A stretch of DNA of 64,000 bases from Winogradskyella sp. (lineage in GTDB: Bacteria; Bacteroidota; Bacteroidia; Flavobacteriales; Flavobacteriaceae). Location: positions 920,889 through 984,888 of the forward strand of contig NZ_RHLG01000001.1 of the NCBI RefSeq assembly GCF_003712105.1. The letters are read 5' to 3'. The stretch's first letter is position 1. The number at the start of each line of letters is the position of its first letter. The position numbers and the translations under genes are program-made. Positions 9,777 through 20,892 of this stretch are shown in pieces. Under the pieces are notes generated by a model. That model was not told where the DNA came from and did not search any database. It was given only the letters and a program-made list of their open reading frames with translations.

Positions 9777-10934
9777 ATGCCTTTTTATCATAAATTAGGG
9801 AAAATCCCACCAAAACGACATACACAATTTAAAAAGCCTGATGGTAGTTTTTACTATGAGCAACTATTTGGCACCATAGGATTTGATGGTATGTCTACCA
9901 ACTGCTATCACGAGCAGAGACCAACTCAAGTAAAAGAGATAAAAAAACAATACAGCGTTGCACCAAAGGTGGCTAAGGCAAATAATATGCAATCGTATCG
10001 TTTTCATGGCTTTAAAGTTGCACCAGAAAGCGATTATTTAGAAAGCAGAAAAGTAGTGCTAACCAATAGCGATTGTAATATTATTTTATCGGCACCAAAG
10101 GAATCAACCAAAGACTACTTCTATAAAAATACTGACGCAGATGAGTTAATCTTTATTCACAAAGGCTCAGGAAAATTAAGAACTCATCTGGGGAATTTAG
10201 ATTTTAAATACGGAGATTACTTATTAGTACCAAGAGGAATTATTTATAAAATAGATTTTGATACGGATGATAATCGACTGTTTATTGTAGAATCTTACAG
10301 ACCAATTTATACACCTAAGCGCTATCGCAATTGGTTTGGTCAATTGTTAGAGCATTCACCATTTTGTGAGCGCGATTTACGACAACCTAACGAACTAGAG
10401 ACTTATAATGAAAGCGGAGACTTTTTAATTAAGATTAAAAAACAAGATGAAATTTTTGATATGGTTTATGCATCTCATCCTTTTGATGTTGTAGGTTATG
10501 ACGGTTACAATTACCCGTATGCATTTTCTATTCATGATTTCGAACCAATTACGGGTCGTGTGCATCAACCACCACCAGTGCATCAAACGTTCGAAACAGA
10601 TGCCTTTGTAGTTTGTAGTTTTGTGCCAAGACTATACGATTATCATCCTTTAGCTGTTCCTGCGCCATACAATCATAGTAATATAGATAGCGATGAGGTA
10701 TTATATTATGTAGATGGTGATTTTATGAGTAGAAATGATATTGCTGCAGGACATATTTCGTTGCATCCAGCAGGCATTCCACATGGACCACATCCTGGAG
10801 CTATGGAACGCAGTATAGGTAAAGTTAAAACCGATGAATTAGCAGTAATGGTAGATACGTTTAAACCACTAAAAGTAACTGAAGAAGCACTTAAAATTGC
10901 TGACGAAGATTATTACAAATCGTGGATAGAATAG
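9777..10934 (+). CDS. hmgA: homogentisate 1,2-dioxygenase
   Basis: MPFYHKLGKIPPKRHTQFKKPDGS...ELFGTIGFDGMSTNCYH; cupin region FVPRLYDYHPLAVPAPYNHSN...HPAGIPHGPHPG. Confidence 0.95.
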   Translation: MPFYHKLGKIPPKRHTQFKKPDGSFYYEQLFGTIGFDGMSTNCYHEQRPTQVKEIKKQYSVAPKVAKANNMQSYRFHGFKVAPESDYLESRKVVLTNSDCNIILSAPKESTKDYFYKNTDADELIFIHKGSGKLRTHLGNLDFKYGDYLLVPRGIIYKIDFDTDDNRLFIVESYRPIYTPKRYRNWFGQLLEHSPFCERDLRQPNELETYNESGDFLIKIKKQDEIFDMVYASHPFDVVGYDGYNYPYAFSIHDFEPITGRVHQPPPVHQTFETDAFVVCSFVPRLYDYHPLAVPAPYNHSNIDSDEVLYYVDGDFMSRNDIAAGHISLHPAGIPHGPHPGAMERSIGKVKTDELAVMVDTFKPLKVTEEALKIADEDYYKSWIE

Positions 10935-10971
10935 TGAGTTTCTAAGATTAAAAATAGAGTAATACAAACAC

Positions 10972-11445
10972 ATGTTTAGAAGTAAATTACCTGCTGACCC
11001 AACATCATTAGTTTTAGGAATAATAGCTATAGTATTAGGTATTGCTGGTTGCTGTTGTTATGGTATTTCTGCAATTATTCCTTTGGGATTAAGTATTGCA
11101 GGATTAGTAATGGCAAATAAGAGTTTAAGAGTATATAGAGAAAATCCCGAAGTGTATGATAGATCAAGTTATACTAATGTTAATACGGCCAGAGTCATAA
11201 ATATTATTGCAGTGGTACTAAACTCGTTGACCTTTCTGGTTTTTATCGTAGTGTTTGCAATATACGGAACCTTCATTTCAACCGCTGTCTTAGAAGGCAT
11301 AAGACAAGATCAGCTAAATGATGATTATGAGTATTATGAGGATTACGAATGGGAAACAGATTCTCTCAAAGTAGATGAAGATGTCTATGAAATCGAAAAA
11401 GAAATAGATTCAATAAATATAGATTCAATTTTAAATAAAAATTAA
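10972..11445 (+). CDS. small membrane protein of CCC-motif / DUF4190-like type
   Basis: Hydrophobic IAGCCCYGISAIIPLGLSIAGLVMANKSLRVY plus a second TM; acidic cytoplasmic or soluble tail. Confidence 0.7.
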   Translation: MFRSKLPADPTSLVLGIIAIVLGIAGCCCYGISAIIPLGLSIAGLVMANKSLRVYRENPEVYDRSSYTNVNTARVINIIAVVLNSLTFLVFIVVFAIYGTFISTAVLEGIRQDQLNDDYEYYEDYEWETDSLKVDEDVYEIEKEIDSINIDSILNKN

Positions 11446-11448
11446 ATC

Positions 11449-12609
11449 ATGGCAAAAGAAGTTAAATCCGTTAATTACGGACTAGAAAAAATATTTGAAG
11501 GCGCTCAAGATTTCTTGCCGCTTTTAGGAACAGATTATGTGGAGTTTTATGTTGGCAATGCAAAACAAGCTGCTCACTTTTATAAAACAGCTTTTGGATT
11601 TCAATCGCATGCATATAGAGGTTTAGAAACCGGTGCAAAAGACGCTGTAAGTTATGTCTTAACCCAGGACAAAATAAAATTAATGTTAACTACACCGCTT
11701 AACAGTAAATCTCCAATTAATGACCATATTGTTAAGCATGGTGATGGCGTAAAAATCATTGCCCTTTGGGTCGATGATGCACGACAAGCATACAAGGAAA
11801 CTACATCTCGTGGCGCTAAATCGTATATGGAACCTGCTGTAGAAAAAGATGAGTTTGGAGAAGTAGTCAGAGCAGGAATATACACTTATGGCGAAACCGT
11901 ACATATGTTTGTTGAGCGTAAAAACTACAACGGTGCATTTTTACCAGGTTTTCAAAAATGGGAATCAGATTACAATCCGCCATCAGCAGGATTAAAGTAT
12001 ATAGACCATATGGTCGGGAATGTTGGGTGGAACCAAATGAATGTTTGGGTAAAATGGTATGAAGATGTTATGGGTTTTGAAAACTTTTTGTCTTTTGACG
12101 ACAAACAAATACATACCGAATATTCAGCATTAATGAGTAAAGTAATGTCTAATGGTAATGGCCGAATTAAATTCCCTATTAATGAACCTGCAGAAGGGAA
12201 AAAACGCTCACAGATTGAAGAGTATTTAGATTTCTATGAAGGCGCAGGTGTTCAACACATTGCCGTAGCCACAGATGATATTATAAAAACCGTATCACAG
12301 CTTCGCTCAAATGGTGTGGAGTTTTTGTCAACACCGCCAGAAGAATATTACAAAGCAGTACCAGGACGTTTAGACGTTTTTGATCATGAATTACGTGAAG
12401 ATATTGAAAAATTAAAGTCACTTGGTATTATGATAGATGCTGATGAAGAAGGATATCTTTTACAGATTTTTACGAAACCAGTAGAAGATAGACCAACACT
12501 CTTTTTCGAAATTATTCAGCGTATGGGAGCAAAAGGTTTTGGAGCAGGTAATTTTAAAGCATTATTTGAATCCATTGAACGCGAACAAGCTAAAAGAGGA
12601 ACATTATAA
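11449..12609 (+). CDS. hppD: 4-hydroxyphenylpyruvate dioxygenase
   Basis: DYVEFYVGNAKQAAHFYKTAFGF; YIDHMVGNV; GVQHIAVATDDI; LLQIFTKPVEDRPTLFFEIIQRMGAKGFGAGNFKALFESIE. Confidence 0.97.
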   Translation: MAKEVKSVNYGLEKIFEGAQDFLPLLGTDYVEFYVGNAKQAAHFYKTAFGFQSHAYRGLETGAKDAVSYVLTQDKIKLMLTTPLNSKSPINDHIVKHGDGVKIIALWVDDARQAYKETTSRGAKSYMEPAVEKDEFGEVVRAGIYTYGETVHMFVERKNYNGAFLPGFQKWESDYNPPSAGLKYIDHMVGNVGWNQMNVWVKWYEDVMGFENFLSFDDKQIHTEYSALMSKVMSNGNGRIKFPINEPAEGKKRSQIEEYLDFYEGAGVQHIAVATDDIIKTVSQLRSNGVEFLSTPPEEYYKAVPGRLDVFDHELREDIEKLKSLGIMIDADEEGYLLQIFTKPVEDRPTLFFEIIQRMGAKGFGAGNFKALFESIEREQAKRGTL

Positions 12610-12631
12610 TATTTAATGTTGTATTTACGTT

Positions 12632-12662
12632 AAAACGCCATCTGCTATTGATGGTGTTTTTT
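12632..12662 (+). terminator. Rho-independent terminator after hppD
   Basis: AAACGCCATC-tgctatt-GATGGTGTTT followed by T-run. Confidence 0.75.
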
Positions 12663-12731
12663 AGTTTTAATACTTTTGGAATAGTAATTGTAAATGTTAG
12701 TGTAATACTAATAAAATGTAGATTTTAAAGT

Positions 12732-12740
12732 TACATTTGC
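12732..12740 (+). promoter_or_regulatory. candidate -7 element TACATTTGC
   Basis: Matches TAnnTTTGC just upstream of ATG 12755; overlaps the ORF-track start. Confidence 0.6.
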
Positions 12741-12754
12741 AATACAAATTTGAT

Positions 12755-13546
12755 ATGAAAAGATATTTACTAATTTTTATAGCTGTAATGGGGCTTCAAT
12801 TTAGTTTTACCCAAACACAATCTGCTTTTAAAGATGGTGAATGGTTCAAATTTCGTATTAGCTACAGTGGTTGGCTTAAAGCTGGTAATGCAACTCTAGA
12901 TATAAAACAAAAAAAGCTCAATGGGAAGGATGTTTATCACGTCGTTGGTAAAGGCTGGACAACTGGAGCGATTAAGTGGTTTTTTAAGGTAAAAGACAGA
13001 TATGAGAGTTATTTCGATACGCAATCGGGATTACCGTATAAGTTTATTAGAAAAATTGATGAAGGTGGACATAAAAAAGATATTGAAATTGATTTTGACC
13101 AAATAAATAATAAGGCAAAAGTTAATAATAAAAAGTATAAGACCATTAAGACTTTAGATACTAAAACTAAGGTACAAGACATGGTTTCGGCGTTTTATTA
13201 TTTAAGAAACAACTACGAAACTCAAAATATTAAGAAAGGTGATGTAGTTACCCTCAATATGTTTTTTGACGAAGAAAATTATCCTTTTAGACTTAAATTT
13301 TTAGGGCGCGAAACTATAAAAGTAAACCTTAATGGAAGCAGAGTAAAAGTCAAAACATTAATGTTTAGACCTTATGTTATGGCTGGACGTGTATTTAAAG
13401 AAGAAGAAAGTTTAACCCTTTGGGTGAGTGCTGATAAAAATAAAATTCCGTTAAGGATAAAAGCAGATTTAGCTGTTGGTTCGTTAAGAGCTGACCTCGA
13501 TAAATACAAAGGACTTAAACATTCTTTTGAAGTACAATTTGATTAA
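12755..13546 (+). CDS. DUF3108 domain-containing secreted protein
   Basis: Start moved to ATG 12755 (MKRYLLIFIAVMGLQFSFTQ signal peptide). FKFRISYSGWLKAGNATLDI...VKDRYESYFDT...MVSAFYYLRN typical of DUF3108. Confidence 0.82.
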   Translation: MKRYLLIFIAVMGLQFSFTQTQSAFKDGEWFKFRISYSGWLKAGNATLDIKQKKLNGKDVYHVVGKGWTTGAIKWFFKVKDRYESYFDTQSGLPYKFIRKIDEGGHKKDIEIDFDQINNKAKVNNKKYKTIKTLDTKTKVQDMVSAFYYLRNNYETQNIKKGDVVTLNMFFDEENYPFRLKFLGRETIKVNLNGSRVKVKTLMFRPYVMAGRVFKEEESLTLWVSADKNKIPLRIKADLAVGSLRADLDKYKGLKHSFEVQFD

Positions 13547-13548
13547 CA

Positions 13549-14481
13549 ATGGCCGACCAACCAGATTATTCTCACATAATAAAATCACTTCAGCATAAGT
13601 TTGATGAAATAGATCAAGATACAGACGATCATCTTTTGGGCCTGCTATATAGCAAGCCTATTACATATTGGGATTATATACAAACCGATGCCTTATTAAG
13701 CTTACAAAAACAAAGAACTGTTTTACCAGATGAAATGGTTTTTATTGCATATCATCAAATCAATGAGCTTATCTTTAAGATGATTCTTTGGGAAATCTCA
13801 CAAGTTGCAGAAAAGGAGAGTATCAATGCAGAATTCTTTGAGGGAAAAATTATGCGAATCTCTCGATATTTTAATATGTTAACTACATCCTTTAACATAA
13901 TGCGAGAAGGTATGGAAGTTGAGCAATATATGAAGTTTAGATACACCTTAACTCCAGCGAGTGGATTTCAAAGTGCACAATATCGTTTTATTGAGTTTGC
14001 CTCAACCGAGCTTATTAATCTTATAGATTACAGATTCCGAAAAGATATTGATAGGAAAACACCTTACACGCACGCCTTTGAGCATTTGTATTGGCAAGCT
14101 GCAGGTAAGGATCACAAAACAGGCAAAAAATCAATTTTACTTCTAAATTTTGAAGACCGCTACAAAGATGAGTTTTTAAGATTTATGGAGGCGTACAATA
14201 CTAAGAATTTGTGGACACGCTTTAAAGAGTTACCTAAAAAAGATAGAGAAGATAAAGATTTAGTAAAGGCTATGCGTCATTACGATTATACGGTCAATGT
14301 CACTTGGGTAATGGCTCATTATAATGCAGCCAAACATTATATTGAAAGCGGTATAGGTGATGGCGAAGCTACAGGTGGCAGCGATTGGAAAAAATATATG
14401 CATCCAAAATACCAAAGACGTATATTTTTCCCAGATTTGTGGTCTGAAGATGAATTAAAAAATTGGGGTAATAATATTTAA
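13549..14481 (+). CDS. kynA: tryptophan 2,3-dioxygenase
   Basis: ITYWDYIQTDALLSLQ; DEMVFIAYHQINELIFKMILWE; SGFQSAQYRFIEF. Confidence 0.95.
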   Translation: MADQPDYSHIIKSLQHKFDEIDQDTDDHLLGLLYSKPITYWDYIQTDALLSLQKQRTVLPDEMVFIAYHQINELIFKMILWEISQVAEKESINAEFFEGKIMRISRYFNMLTTSFNIMREGMEVEQYMKFRYTLTPASGFQSAQYRFIEFASTELINLIDYRFRKDIDRKTPYTHAFEHLYWQAAGKDHKTGKKSILLLNFEDRYKDEFLRFMEAYNTKNLWTRFKELPKKDREDKDLVKAMRHYDYTVNVTWVMAHYNAAKHYIESGIGDGEATGGSDWKKYMHPKYQRRIFFPDLWSEDELKNWGNNI

Positions 14482-14494
14482 AAATTAAAACTAA

Positions 14495-15781
14495 ATGCAC
14501 CTAAGAAGATTATTAGGACTTATTATTTGTATAGCATTTTTCAGTTGTAATGACAAAAAAATTGAAGATGCTCCAAAAGAAGAATTAGCAATAGTTAAAA
14601 AGGAACACATAGAGTTTGGTTTCAACCTAGACAACTATATAGTAAAGCGAGATACTATAAAAAAAGGAGATAGTTTTGGCGAAATATTAGAGCGAAATCA
14701 TATAGGATACCCTCAGATTTTTCAGATTGCTGAAAAAGCAAAAGACAGCTTTGATATTCGTAGATTACAAGTAGGTAAGCCCTATACATTACTATGTGCA
14801 AAAGACAGTTTACAAACCCCAAAAAGTTTTATTTACCAGCCAAACATGGAAGACTATGTTGTTATCGATTTTCAAGATAGTATTCAAGCTTACTCTGGAA
14901 GAAAACCAATAAAGTATGTCGAAAGAGAAGCCTCAGGTGTCATTACACCAGGCAATGGTATTTCAACTGTTTTAGAAGAAAAAGGCTTAAGTCAAAGATT
15001 AGCCTATAAAATGGCAGATGAAATTTATGCTTGGACAATAGATTTTAACCGTTTGTTACCTGGTGACCGATTCAAAGTGATTTATACAGATAAGTATATA
15101 GATGATTCTATTTATACAGGTGTAGATAGAGTAAAGGCTGCTTACTTTGAACACAATAAGGAACCGTTTTATGCCTTTGAATTTGAAACAGATAGTACCA
15201 AAGGAATTATAGATTATTTTAGTGAGAAAGCTAAAAATTTAAGACGTGCCTTTCTAAAATCACCGTTAAAGTTTGGTAGATTATCTTCTCGGTATAATCT
15301 TAACAGGAGAATAGCTTATTATAATTATCAAAGACGACCGCATAAGGGTACAGATTTTGCAGCTCCAGTAGGAACACCTATACTAGCAACTGCTAATGGT
15401 ACAGTTACCGAATCTACTCGACGTGGCGGAAATGGTAAATACGTTAAAATAAGACACAACGCAACGTACGAAACCCAATACCTTCATATGAAAGCTCAAA
15501 AAGTGAAGAAAGGCGAATTTGTGAAACAAGGCGATGTTATTGGTTGGATAGGAATGACCGGGAATACTGGTGGACCGCACGTTTGTTATCGTTTTTGGAA
15601 AAACGGTAAGCAAGTAGATCCTTTTAAACAAAAACTACCAGAAGCAAAGCCAATTTCAGATTCTTTAAAATCAAGATACTTAGAATATATAGTCCCAATT
15701 AAGCAACAGCTCGATAATATAATCTTAATAGAAGACTCAATTCAAGACAGCACTGAAGAAACCATCTCAGAGATACAATAG
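14495..15781 (+). CDS. M23 family peptidoglycan DD-metallopeptidase (lipoprotein-like)
   Basis: [27 protein letters not shown]...[49 protein letters not shown]-terminal FFSC lipobox. Confidence 0.92.
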   Translation: MHLRRLLGLIICIAFFSCNDKKIEDAPKEELAIVKKEHIEFGFNLDNYIVKRDTIKKGDSFGEILERNHIGYPQIFQIAEKAKDSFDIRRLQVGKPYTLLCAKDSLQTPKSFIYQPNMEDYVVIDFQDSIQAYSGRKPIKYVEREASGVITPGNGISTVLEEKGLSQRLAYKMADEIYAWTIDFNRLLPGDRFKVIYTDKYIDDSIYTGVDRVKAAYFEHNKEPFYAFEFETDSTKGIIDYFSEKAKNLRRAFLKSPLKFGRLSSRYNLNRRIAYYNYQRRPHKGTDFAAPVGTPILATANGTVTESTRRGGNGKYVKIRHNATYETQYLHMKAQKVKKGEFVKQGDVIGWIGMTGNTGGPHVCYRFWKNGKQVDPFKQKLPEAKPISDSLKSRYLEYIVPIKQQLDNIILIEDSIQDSTEETISEIQ

Positions 15782-15783
15782 TT

Positions 15784-17424
15784 ATGGCATTAAAAGCAAC
15801 CAACCCAACCAATACCAATGCTTGGTCAAGATTACAATCACACTTTTCAGATATAAAAGATATTCATCTTAAAGAACTTTTTAAGAACAACCCTAAAAGA
15901 GCAGAAGAACTTACTGTTCTTTGGGATGATTTTTATGTAGACTATTCTAAAAATAGAATTACTAATAAGACTTTGTCTTTACTTATAGAGTTAGCCAATG
16001 AGTTAAACCTTGATGATGCAATATCTAAGTATTTTGAAGGGGATATTATTAATAAGACTGAAGGAAGAGCAGTTTTGCATACAGCTTTGAGAGCACCTAA
16101 AGATGCAGAGATTTTTGTAGGCTCTGAAGACGTAATTCCAGGGGTTTTTGAAGTAAAAGCCAAAATTAAAACCTTCACAGATTCAGTTGTAAATGGACTG
16201 CATAAAGGATATTCTGGTAAACAAATTACAGATATAGTAAATATAGGTATTGGCGGCTCAGATTTAGGTCCAGCGATGGTTGTAGATTCTCTTCAATATT
16301 ATAAAAATCATCTCGAAACACATTTTGTGAGTAATGTAGATGGTGATCATTATCAAGAGGTCATAAAAAACCTGAACCCAGAGACAACACTTTTTGTTAT
16401 AGTTTCAAAAACCTTTACTACTCAAGAAACATTATCTAACGCCAATTCAATTAGAGATTGGTTTTTACAGACTATGCCAAAACAAGCTGTAGCTAATCAT
16501 TTTGTTGCTGTATCTACAAATATTAATAGTGTAAAAGAATTTGGTATTGATGAGGAGAATATCTTTCCAATGAAAGATTGGGTAGGCGGACGTTTTTCGT
16601 TATGGAGTGCCGTTGGTCTGTCTATTAGTTTAGCACTTGGATATGATAATTTTGAGAAGCTTTTAAGTGGTGCAAACAAAATGGATGAGCATTTTAAAAG
16701 CACAACTTTCGATAAAAATATTCCAGTTATAACTGCACTTTTAACTATATGGTATAATAATTTTTTCAACGCTGAAAGCGAAGCAATTATCCCGTATACC
16801 CAATACCTAAATCAGTTCGCTACCTATTTGCAGCAAGGCATTATGGAGAGTAATGGAAAACGTATTGACAGAAACGGAAATGCTGTTGATTATCAGACCG
16901 GAACTTTAATTTGGGGTGAACCCGGTACTAATTCTCAACATGCTTTTTTTCAATTAATACATCAAGGCACAAAACTTATACCTACTGATTTTATTGGTTT
17001 TGTAGATTCATTGCACGGAAATAAGGACCATCATGATAAGCTAATGTCTAATTATTTTGCCCAGACTGAAGCCTTAATGAATGGAAAAACCGAACGTGAA
17101 GTGTTAGAAGAGTTACATGCTAGCAACCTATCGGATGAGGTAATAAATATGCTTTTACCGTTTAAAATATTTGAAGGCAATAAACCAACAACCTCTATTT
17201 TAATACAAAAATTAACGCCAGAAAGTCTAGGTAAATTAATTGCTATGTACGAGCACAAGATTTTTGTACAAGGTATTATTTGGAATATTTTCAGTTACGA
17301 TCAATTTGGTGTAGAACTAGGCAAAAAACTAGCAAAAACGATCTTAGAGGAGCTAAATTCAGGTTCAAATACGGTCAATCACGATTCCTCAACTCAAAAT
17401 TTAATTGACTTTTATAACAAATAA
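15784..17424 (+). CDS. pgi: glucose-6-phosphate isomerase
   Basis: [50 protein letters not shown]. Confidence 0.98.
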   Translation: MALKATNPTNTNAWSRLQSHFSDIKDIHLKELFKNNPKRAEELTVLWDDFYVDYSKNRITNKTLSLLIELANELNLDDAISKYFEGDIINKTEGRAVLHTALRAPKDAEIFVGSEDVIPGVFEVKAKIKTFTDSVVNGLHKGYSGKQITDIVNIGIGGSDLGPAMVVDSLQYYKNHLETHFVSNVDGDHYQEVIKNLNPETTLFVIVSKTFTTQETLSNANSIRDWFLQTMPKQAVANHFVAVSTNINSVKEFGIDEENIFPMKDWVGGRFSLWSAVGLSISLALGYDNFEKLLSGANKMDEHFKSTTFDKNIPVITALLTIWYNNFFNAESEAIIPYTQYLNQFATYLQQGIMESNGKRIDRNGNAVDYQTGTLIWGEPGTNSQHAFFQLIHQGTKLIPTDFIGFVDSLHGNKDHHDKLMSNYFAQTEALMNGKTEREVLEELHASNLSDEVINMLLPFKIFEGNKPTTSILIQKLTPESLGKLIAMYEHKIFVQGIIWNIFSYDQFGVELGKKLAKTILEELNSGSNTVNHDSSTQNLIDFYNK

Positions 17425-17549
17425 TCACTATTCGCAATAGTAATTTAAAAACATCTCATAAATACCTCTAAAAATCAAAGATATTCACATTAGTGAATAA
17501 CTGTTAATATTTCTTAACATTACGTTAATATTCAAGCCTACCGTTGTCG

Positions 17550-17558
17550 TATTTTTGC
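17550..17558 (+). promoter_or_regulatory. candidate -7 element TATTTTTGC upstream of TonB receptor
   Basis: Matches TAnnTTTGC 24 nt before ATG 17582. Confidence 0.6.
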
Positions 17559-17581
17559 ATGGTTAATCAACAAATTAAAAC

Positions 17582-20500
17582 ATGAAAAAAATTACTCAAT
17601 TTTTATTAGTGACTGTTGCGTTCTTATTTACAACAGTTGCTTTTGCTCAGGGTGTTACTACTTCATCATTGGGTGGGCAAGTGACAGATGCTCAAGGTGA
17701 GCCTCTGCCAGGAGCTACAGTAATTGCAGTTCATACTCCTACAGGAAGTAAGTATGGGGCTGCGACAGATTTTGACGGTTATTACCGTATTTCTAACATG
17801 AGAACTGGTGGACCATACACAGTGACTATTAGCTATGTAGGTTTTAAAGAGTTCGTTAGAGAAAATGTTTACTTACAGTTAGGTAATTCTGAAAGAATTA
17901 GTACACAACTTTCTGAAGATGCAAGTGTATTAGACGAGGTTGTTATCACTGCCGATAGAACAGGTATTTTTGACTCTAACAAAACTGGTGCTTCAACGAA
18001 CATTAGCAACAGACAGATCCAAACGTTACCTCAAACTTCGAGATCTATTGCTGACTTCGTAAGAATCACACCTCAAGCTCAGTTAACAGAAGGTAACGAT
18101 GGTTTCTCTATTTCTTTAGCAGGTCAAAATAATAGATATAATGCGATATATGTTGATGGTGCGGTTAATAATGACGTTTTTGGTCTTGCAGGTTCTGGTA
18201 CAAATGGTGGTCAGACAGGAGTTAATCCATTCTCAGTGGATGCAATTGAATCTTTCACAGTACAATTAGCACCATTTGATGTTAAGATTTCAGGTTTTGC
18301 CGGTGGTGCAATTAGTGCAGTAACTAGAAGTGGTTCTAATGTATGGTCTGGTTCTGTTTATGGATTTTTAAGAAATGAGGATTTAGCTGGTAAAACACCA
18401 GTTGATTTAGTAGGTACAGGTGAAACAAGAGAAAAACTGGATGAGTTCACTGCTCAGACATATGGATTTAGAGTTGGTGGTCCAATTATAAAAGATAAGT
18501 TATTCTTCTTCTTAAACTATGAAAGACAAGATGATGAAACTCCTCAACCATTTAATTTTAGTAACTATACAGGTGATTCAAGTTTAGCTGAAATTAATGC
18601 ATTAGCGAGTTCTATTGCTTCTCAATACGGTTATGATGTTGGAGGTTTCGAAAACAACACACGTACATTAGAAAGTGATAAACTTACTTTAAAATTAGAC
18701 TGGAACATTGATGATAAAAACAAATTATCATTCAGTACAAGATATGCTGCTGCTGAAAATTTAGAAGCTAGAGCATCAGGTGATACTCGTATTGCGTTTA
18801 TAAATGGTTCTGAGTTTTTTGATACTAAAACACTTTCTGGATCTTTAGAGTGGAATTACCAAGGAAATAACATAAGTAACAACATGTTGTTAGGTTACAC
18901 ACGTGTTAGAGATGATAGAGATCCATTAGGAAATCCATTCCCATCTGTAGATATCGATGATGGTGCTGGTACAATTACTTTTGGTGCAGAGCCTTTCTCT
19001 ACTGCAAACTTATTAGACCAAGACGTACTTACATTTACAAATAACTTTGAGATATACAAAGGAGCTCATACGATTACCTTAGGTACTCACAACGAATTTG
19101 CTAAGATTAAGAACTTATTCTTCGCATTTAACTTTGGTGATTATACATTCAACAGTGTTAGTGATTTTAATAATGATATCGTTGATTTTTACCAACACGG
19201 ATACTCTTTAGTAGGTAACGGTGTTGTAGGTGATGAGTCTGCAGGTGCATCAGAATTTAATACTACTCAATTAGGGTTCTATGCTCAAGATGAGGTACAA
19301 ATCTCTGATAACTTTAAATTTACTGCTGGTTTAAGATTTGATTTTCCAATTTGGGAAGATGGCACAGTTAATGACGACTTCAACAATAGAACAATACCTC
19401 TTTTAGAAGCAGCTGGTAAAGATTTACAAGGTGCTAGAGTAGGTAAAGGTGTAAGAACTCGTGCGCACGTTTCTCCAAGATTAGGTTTCAACTGGGATGT
19501 TAAAGGAAACAGAACAACTCAAGTAAGAGGTGGTTTAGGTATCTTTACTTCAAGATTACCACTTGTATGGCCTGGTGCTACTTATAATAATAATGGTGTA
19601 ACAGGTGGATTCTCTACTAATTTTGATATTAGTGGTGGTGTAAACTTCAACCCAGATGTAAATAGCCAACCTGTTGATGTTGTTCCAGGTTCTGGTGGAA
19701 CAGGTGGAAACATCGATTTATTTACTCCTGATTTTAAATTACCTCAGCGTTTTAAAGTTAACTTAGCTGTAGATCAAAAATTACCTATCTGGGGATTAAT
19801 TGCGAGTGTAGATGCTTTCTGGATTGATAACATCACGGAGATTTTCTACCAAAACTTAAATGTTGGTGGACCTGTAGGTTTCTTAAATGGAGCTGACGGT
19901 AGACCATTCTACGACAGAAGAGATGAGGTTGACCCAACTTATGGTCGTATCATGTTAGCTTCTAATACAGGAGCAGGTGATTCTTGGAATACAACATTCT
20001 CTTTACGTAAACCATACACTAATGTAACAGATTGGCTTGCCCTAGAAGGTGCTCTTAACTATTCTTATGGTGAAACTACTGCTATTTTTGACGGTACATC
20101 ATCTCAAAATAGTTCTCAATGGAGAAACCTTCAAACTGTAAATGGTAAGAACTCTAACTTACCTGTTACGAGATCAGACTTTAACCAAGGTCACAGAATT
20201 ACGAGTTCATTAGGACTTAACATTAACTGGAACGAGAATGTTCAAACAAAGATTGGTTTATTCTATGAAGGTGCTGAGGCTCAACCTTACTCATTCACTT
20301 ATAGAGATGGCGCAGATTTATTAAATGATGACTCTAGAGATAACGCGCTTATCTATGTGCCAGCTAATGCTTCAGAAATTACTTTAGAGGATTCTAACTC
20401 AAGTGGTTCTACAAATGATGAATGGGCGACTTTAGATGGTATTATCAGTGGTAATTCTTATTTAAATAGTAGAAGAGGTCAGTATGCAGAAAGAAATGGT

Positions 20501-20809
20501 GTACAAGGACCATGGAGTCATGTAATTGACTTAAGATTAGCTCAAAACTTCTCAGTTAATGCATTTGGTAAGAAGCACACATTCGAAGCAACTTTTGATA
20601 TTTTCAACTTTACTAACTTCATAAATAAAGAATGGGGTAATAGAAACTTTGCTTCTCAGAATGTTCAAATTTTACAAACTGTAACTGCTGGACCAGATCC
20701 TGTTTTCAGAGTTCTTGATTCAGGTATCAATAACATCGAAAGAGTTGATGATAGAGGACTTCAGTCTTCAAGATGGCAGATGCAGGTTGGTTTAAGATAT
20801 TCTTTCTAA
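17582..20809 (+). CDS. Oar-like TonB-dependent receptor with carboxypeptidase-regulatory-like N-terminal domain
   Basis: Signal peptide; SLGGQVTDAQGEPLPGATVIAVHTPTGSKYGAATDFDGYYRISNM; VLDEVVITADR; IETFTV-like plug; C-terminal RWQMQVGLRYSF. Confidence 0.88.
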   Translation: MKKITQFLLVTVAFLFTTVAFAQGVTTSSLGGQVTDAQGEPLPGATVIAVHTPTGSKYGAATDFDGYYRISNMRTGGPYTVTISYVGFKEFVRENVYLQLGNSERISTQLSEDASVLDEVVITADRTGIFDSNKTGASTNISNRQIQTLPQTSRSIADFVRITPQAQLTEGNDGFSISLAGQNNRYNAIYVDGAVNNDVFGLAGSGTNGGQTGVNPFSVDAIESFTVQLAPFDVKISGFAGGAISAVTRSGSNVWSGSVYGFLRNEDLAGKTPVDLVGTGETREKLDEFTAQTYGFRVGGPIIKDKLFFFLNYERQDDETPQPFNFSNYTGDSSLAEINALASSIASQYGYDVGGFENNTRTLESDKLTLKLDWNIDDKNKLSFSTRYAAAENLEARASGDTRIAFINGSEFFDTKTLSGSLEWNYQGNNISNNMLLGYTRVRDDRDPLGNPFPSVDIDDGAGTITFGAEPFSTANLLDQDVLTFTNNFEIYKGAHTITLGTHNEFAKIKNLFFAFNFGDYTFNSVSDFNNDIVDFYQHGYSLVGNGVVGDESAGASEFNTTQLGFYAQDEVQISDNFKFTAGLRFDFPIWEDGTVNDDFNNRTIPLLEAAGKDLQGARVGKGVRTRAHVSPRLGFNWDVKGNRTTQVRGGLGIFTSRLPLVWPGATYNNNGVTGGFSTNFDISGGVNFNPDVNSQPVDVVPGSGGTGGNIDLFTPDFKLPQRFKVNLAVDQKLPIWGLIASVDAFWIDNITEIFYQNLNVGGPVGFLNGADGRPFYDRRDEVDPTYGRIMLASNTGAGDSWNTTFSLRKPYTNVTDWLALEGALNYSYGETTAIFDGTSSQNSSQWRNLQTVNGKNSNLPVTRSDFNQGHRITSSLGLNINWNENVQTKIGLFYEGAEAQPYSFTYRDGADLLNDDSRDNALIYVPANASEITLEDSNSSGSTNDEWATLDGIISGNSYLNSRRGQYAERNGVQGPWSHVIDLRLAQNFSVNAFGKKHTFEATFDIFNFTNFINKEWGNRNFASQNVQILQTVTAGPDPVFRVLDSGINNIERVDDRGLQSSRWQMQVGLRYSF

Positions 20810-20837
20810 TACGAAAGTTAAACTTAGCCTATATAAT

Positions 20838-20869
20838 AAAAAAAGCGCGACCCATTGGTTGCGCTTTTT
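20838..20869. terminator. bidirectional terminator between TonB receptor and gldD
   Basis: AAAAAGCGCGACC...GGTTGCGCTTTTT between convergent genes. Confidence 0.75.
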
Positions 20870-20892
20870 ACGTTATAATAAACTTTTGATTG

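Noticed and set aside
12737-12754. ORF-track TTG start of the DUF3108 gene
   Set aside because: It overlaps the TACATTTGC promoter element; ATG 12755 starts a proper signal peptide.
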